Source: Thuidium tamariscinum
Lineage: Eukaryota; Streptophyta; Bryopsida; Hypnales; Thuidiaceae
DNA length: 64,000 nucleotides
Assembly (NCBI GenBank): GCA_947034885.2
Contig: OX344754.2
Location: 24,363,369-24,427,368 of the forward strand
Direction: 5' to 3'
Part shown: piece after piece, positions 59,306 to 64,000 of the stretch
How positions within the stretch are numbered: position 1 is the stretch's first letter
How the letters are laid out: the number at the start of each line of letters is the position of its first letter
Program-made: the position numbers and the translations under genes
The notes under the pieces: model-generated
Told to the model about the DNA's origin: nothing
The model's database searches: none
Seen by the model: the letters and a program-made list of their open reading frames with translations, nothing else

Positions 59306-62300
59306 CTACAAAAATTCACCTTCCTCTGCATCTGCGTCTGCATCCTCCCCTTCATTTTCTTCTTCATCCTCTAATGCATCTGGGTCTACACCCTTCATTT
59401 GCTTTTCCAGTCGCTCCAGACCTTTCTTAGCCGCATCATTTGCTGGATTGATGCTGCAGAAAATGGACAGAATTGCACATTAACCTTGGCATTGACGCAG
59501 AAAATGATAGAGAAGAAGATACATAGGGTGAACAGACATGAAGTACTCACCTCAGAGCAGTCTGGTAATGCGACAAAGAATCACCAAGTTTATCTGCAGC
59601 AGCCAATATCTGTGCTAGCTTAGTGTGCATTGCGTCATCAGTCCAGGTCCTCAGATACCGCTGCAGTAGCGATATGGCTTCCTCGTTTCGGCCTTCCATA
59701 GCGTATAGGTCAGCCAAGGCAAGAACCGCCCCCAGGTAAGTTGGCTCTAATCTCAGTGCTGATTCATAAAACCTTCTTGCCTACAATTAATAACAATTGT
59801 TAATACAAAAAAAGTGCCAAGTCGTGTGAAAACAAAAGAGGTGGAATGCTGACCTATTATATTTTGACCTCTAGGGAAGTTGTTTTCAATGTATAACCTT
59901 TTCACGGCCGTCTGGATGATGGGCGTACACATCCCCAACTAGAGTTAGGGCCTTGGCAGATTGCGGCATAGCTTTCATGGCTTCCCGGGCAGCGCAAAGG
60001 GCTTCCTTGTGCTTTGGGATTGCTAAATATGCTCGAACTAATCCTGTGAGACACATGAAATACTGTCAACAGTGCTAATTATGGCATTCCCCCAAATACA
60101 GCTTAAATATTGTCGAAGCAACTTGATAGTTTAAATAAATGAAGAGGGAACCTGCCCATGAGTATGAGAAAGAAAATGCATCCATGAGCTTCATTGATGA
60201 CTACCTTGGTAAGAACGAAGGTCTGGCTTGAGGGCTTGGGCTTTTCTGAATGCCATTACAGCAGCCTCAGGTCGATTCAAAGTAAGCGAAATGTTTCCCT
60301 GCGAAAATGGTGTTCAAAATGGCGCTCAGGGAACAAGTTTTACAATGGTGGAGGTTCCCAACAGTTGCGCTGAACTACGAAGTACTGAAAGTTCGATTTC
60401 GACCATGTGCGAGAACATTCACACATTGCCAAAATAGAACTCATACGTAGGCATACTAGACTCCGTCGCAACGCAATTAATAGTCTCAACTAAGTGAAGC
60501 ATAGCTTAGAATTAGATTGTGAGATTAGCTTCAACGAATTGAAACTTAAAAAATCAGGGCACACCAGTTACCTTCACGATATAGGCAGTTGTATGTCTAT
60601 CGTCAACCCGCATGCTCTGTGAACCAGAAAGGCAAGCATGTTACAAATTGACTAGTAAGCGACTGCTTGCAACCTCAGCAAGATGACTCAACAATACCTT
60701 CTTGCACAGGAAATAACACATGCAAGGCTAGTTATTACTCAGATGTTGTCCGTTTTAAAAGGTTTTTTTAATAAGACAGTTTTTACCAATCCTGACTTCG
60801 CTTCTACCCAAGCAATAGAATAACAACCTCAAAAAATAGAATAAGAACCTCAAAATAGCTCTCATCCTAAAGCAATATAACTTCTATATATTCTACTGAC
60901 AGTTTCTAAATGCTTCGCTATCTCTGTCCCAAGAAACAGATCTCTACATTTGGGTAGAGATGGTGTAAGAAATCGTACTTTGTCTAGGTAGGTAAGAGCC
61001 CTGTTTTTATCATCCCGCATTTCCCAATAAACAGCCGCTGCAACCCAAACCTCAGGCCTCGTTGAGTCAATGTTGAGAAGTTCATGGACCAGCCGATTCA
61101 GTTCGATCTGATCTCCACGGGTCCGCAGCAACATTGCATATTCATCCATACTTGATACATTGAACTGGTCAATCTGCCTAGCCTGCTCAAGAGAATAAAA
61201 TCCCTTCGCTGTTAGATTGACTAGTACTTTCAAACTGACATCAATAACGTAGATATCGAGGTAAACAACTAAATGTATTTTGAAATCGAACTACCAAATG
61301 CGTTAACAAATCAATCTCAAGCGGACAACTACATGCTTTCGAAACTATGAACCTGATAGATGGGTTTGAGCATAATTTCTCTTAGCAGCAAAAGAACGGA
61401 AACATATTTGTAGTCGAGTAAATACCTTCTCAAAACTGTAAGCAGCTTCACTATTTTTCATTAAAGCCATTTCTGCCTGCACAGACAACTGATGAGTCAT
61501 CTTCCTAGATTTAACCAAATCATATAACTTAAACAGCCCAGTGGGTTACCAAACGGCGATGGCAGAAAACGCTGTAGAAACCAGGCGTAAGGCCACCACA
61601 TGTGCCCACCTTCGCACTCTCTAATAGAAGGCAGGGATTGTTGGGGAAGCGTTGTCCCAGACCATGGAAATGCTCCAAACCTCCTGTATCGAGTTGATTC
61701 ACAAGAAAACGAGAAAATAATCAAATCAAAAACCGTTTGCAAAACAAATGGTTAAAACTTCTGAGTGGAATCACACCACATTTTACAAGACGAACTCAAG
61801 TCCAAAGCTGACGCAACGGAATCTCTCTCTCCGACTTGCAAGCATATTAAGATACCTTTATAGTCATGTGCCGCAATGCTGGAATGACCATCGGCAAATT
61901 TCTGCAGTTCAATGCAATGGAGGCGACAGTATCAGTTAAGCAGGAGCAAAATGCCAATGAGCTGGGCCCTCAAAGCACAATAATACTCCAAATCGACCCG
62001 ATGAGTGATGATAAGACTTGCGAAAAATGCTAGGTTTGGGAGATTATATTCAAAAACCTAAGACTTAAAAACCAAATTTAGAGCTGTACCACCATCTTAA
62101 TACGAGGCACTGAATAATAAAGCTCATTCTGAGAACTTCAGCCTCCCGGAGAAAACTAAAATCTTCCAGGACTCGAAAATACTAGTTATTAATGAATATA
62201 GCGTACCTGTAACCAACGTACTGGTTCGAGATGATCGGTTGCTGAACGACTAATCTTACCTGAACCCTGTCCAAAGAATATATAAACATGTGAGTACCAT

Positions 62301-64000
62301 GTGGCGGCCCATAGTGAATCCGATGAAAAGCCGTCTTACAAAAACAAAAGATTGTAGCTGTCTACTTTACTACCAAAGACTTCAATCTCACCGGAGGAAA
62401 GAGAGCATGTATATCTTTCGATGAAATCCCAAGTTCTGCCAAAGCAACGATAGCCTCTAGAACAAATGGACATTGCCTGCGTTTACACCACAATGTATTA
62501 GTAAGGATACAAGAAACCGTACCTGCTACGGTTAATAAGAAACGAAAACATGGCGATCGCTTTGCATAAAGTCCCCTTAAATGTACTGGAATTCTGAAAC
62601 ATATCTTGACTTCCACATCTTCAACAAACCTCAGAAAGTACATTTCCACGACGATGACCCAATGCTCATGTTGATAATCTTGTGAATTATCAGCGTAAAT
62701 TACCTTAAACACTCTCGATAAGATCCAGTGGCAACACGATCATAGCCTGTCAGACGATATAGCTTAGCCAACGTCAGATTTATACGAAGTGTCCTTGCCT
62801 TCGATGGAATCCCCTCCATCTGCGTTTAGAATGAGGAAATGGGTAAGTAAATGCAAACGAAGCTTTGCACATTTCAATCTTGACACACGATACCCTGGAC
62901 AACAAGATGAAATTCAATGGTGAGCAGGAATGGTGTCTCACCTCCGAAAGTGCAGCTCGAGTGTCATGCACAGCAAGATGACAGAGCCCAATCTTGTATT
63001 TTAACTGTTAAGAGAAGCAAATTCAATAACACGCAAGATGAGAGATATCATTCAGTCTGTCATTCAATGATCCCTCATATTTGGACAAAGAACACAACAT
63101 TAATCTTGAACCAAAATTAATTGAACTCATTGGCAAAAGTTAAGCAATCCGTAAAAGTTAAACCAAATCAAGGGCCTCGGGTTTCAGCGAGTGAAAAAAC
63201 CTAGGAAATTAGTTAAACCCTGGAAAAGAATCTTACCTCGTTCTCATTGATTTTGGAGTCCTGAGCAGAGCAAGCAGCAGAGGGCGGCCTCGACTGCGCA
63301 GGAGTCCGAGTGCCGCTCAAAGTTTGCTTGGGAGTGGCACGACACAATTGAAGGGCCTGCCTGTACACATTCTGGCAGCAAGAGCACACAACTGCTCAAC
63401 ACAATCTCCATCATGATTGCACACTTTGTACAAATGATCCACCCTAATGAAGTAACTAACATGCTAGCAAGGGATTAATCAATCAATCAATCAACCAATC
63501 AAACTTAATTACTCAAGAATTCATCCTCAAAAGTACGATGGGGGTGCTTACCAGGGCTCGGCAGTACTCTTTCCTACCATATAAAGCATCTCCATACAAT
63601 ATCTGCAGGAAATTACTCACAATAAGTACCCTTCCCGAATGAAAAAGAAACATACCCTGAAAACCTTGGGGAGTCGATTCAACTCCCCTACAACAAATGT
63701 TTATTGAAGATTAAAGTTCACAACATATATGACATTCCACGCATATATCATTACCATACTCTCAGCGCGACAACTTGGTGAAAGTTCGCCATTGGTAGAG
63801 ACTAAGCTCATCAAAAAACTCCCCTGCCATTCAAAACACACACAGGCACAGTTTCAAAAACCCTTACAATCACAAGAGCAACAGCAACCTTCGAGATTAC
63901 AAACCAAACTATAAATATTCACCAGCATTTCCGCAGAGTCGTGTAGGCCTTGTTCTAATAAAAAAGTGATCTGCTCCCGGAGCACTTCGATGGAGCTCCC
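59306..64000 (-). CDS. APC7: Anaphase-promoting complex subunit 7, TPR protein, 17 visible exons
   Basis: Exons (minus, first visible to last): 63923-64000 (cut by the window end), 63755-63823, 63552-63602, 63237-63371, 62942-63004, 62704-62819, 62392-62476, 62207-62266, 61856-61901, 61610-61683, 61426-61476, 60979-61182, 60572-60616, 60205-60298, 59898-60043, 59551-59780, 59306-59453. All junctions are in frame; 564 codons are visible, close to the usual plant length. Hallmarks: LREQITFLLEQGLHDSAEML, YRQALQLCRATPKQTLSGTR, LKYKIGLCHLAVHDTRAAL, CPFVLEAIVALAELGI, SSMDEYAMLLRTRGDQIELN, LVHELLNIDSTRPEVWVAAA, LNRPEAAVMAFRKAQALKPD, RSYQGLVRAYLAIPKHKEAL, then EPTYLGAVLALADLYAMEGR and the acidic tail INPANDAAKKGLERLEKQMK. 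APC7 is a TPR scaffold arm of the APC/C ubiquitin ligase, which drives mitotic exit. Only the initiator end is missing. Confidence 0.95.

Noticed and set aside
1-64000. tRNA, rRNA, CRISPR array or organelle DNA
   Set aside because: No tRNA T-arm signatures, rRNA blocks or regularly spaced repeats were seen by eye, and the intron-rich nuclear genes argue against organelle origin. A covariance-model scan would settle small RNA genes.

Overview
The window is nuclear DNA of a land plant. It has multi-exon genes with short GT-AG introns and plant-typical proteins (MLO, an L-type lectin of the plant receptor-kinase kind, a plant-type APC7). The genes sit in GC-richer islands separated by long, very AT-rich stretches crowded with small DNA transposons. 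A non-seed plant such as a moss would fit this texture, but that is inference and the species is not identified.

Layout: (1) 1-863, minus strand, the broken N-terminal part of an L-type lectin gene, cut by the window edge. (2) 3318-7843, minus, a complete 12-exon MLO gene (551 aa). (3) 8.8-26.1 kb, an AT-rich transposon field. It ends in a three-level nest: a TIR element (R1) holds a TTAA-flanked MITE and a 6.7-kb PIF/Harbinger element, and the Harbinger element holds two CACTA MITEs and a second R copy (R2). (4) 27707-31582, minus, a complete 12-exon Enhancer-of-polycomb-like gene (490 aa). (5) 31.9-39.1 kb, a second AT-rich field with another three-level nest. (6) 40635-41198, plus, a single-exon SCP-type CTD phosphatase, beside a possible minus-strand terminal exon. 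(7) 43367-49266, minus, a complete 14-exon PP2A B55 regulatory subunit gene (529 aa). (8) 50.5-58.3 kb, a third AT-rich field. (9) 59306-64000, minus, APC7, complete except for the first few residues beyond the window end (564 codons visible in 17 exons).

The host genes do not form one pathway. Several are regulatory housekeeping genes: NuA4 histone acetylation (EPL1), PP2A targeting, the APC/C and a CTD-type phosphatase. MLO is a seven-helix membrane protein. The exon chains of MLO, EPL1, PP2A-B and APC7 were built by hand from splice sites, and every junction keeps the reading frame.

The most unusual content is the transposon layer. At least six, probably more, elements have TTAA target duplications and CCC-type ends (piggyBac-like; Kolobok or Sola3 are alternatives), and one has a natural empty site inside the same window. 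I saw no LTR retroelement, provirus, CRISPR array, tRNA or rRNA gene.
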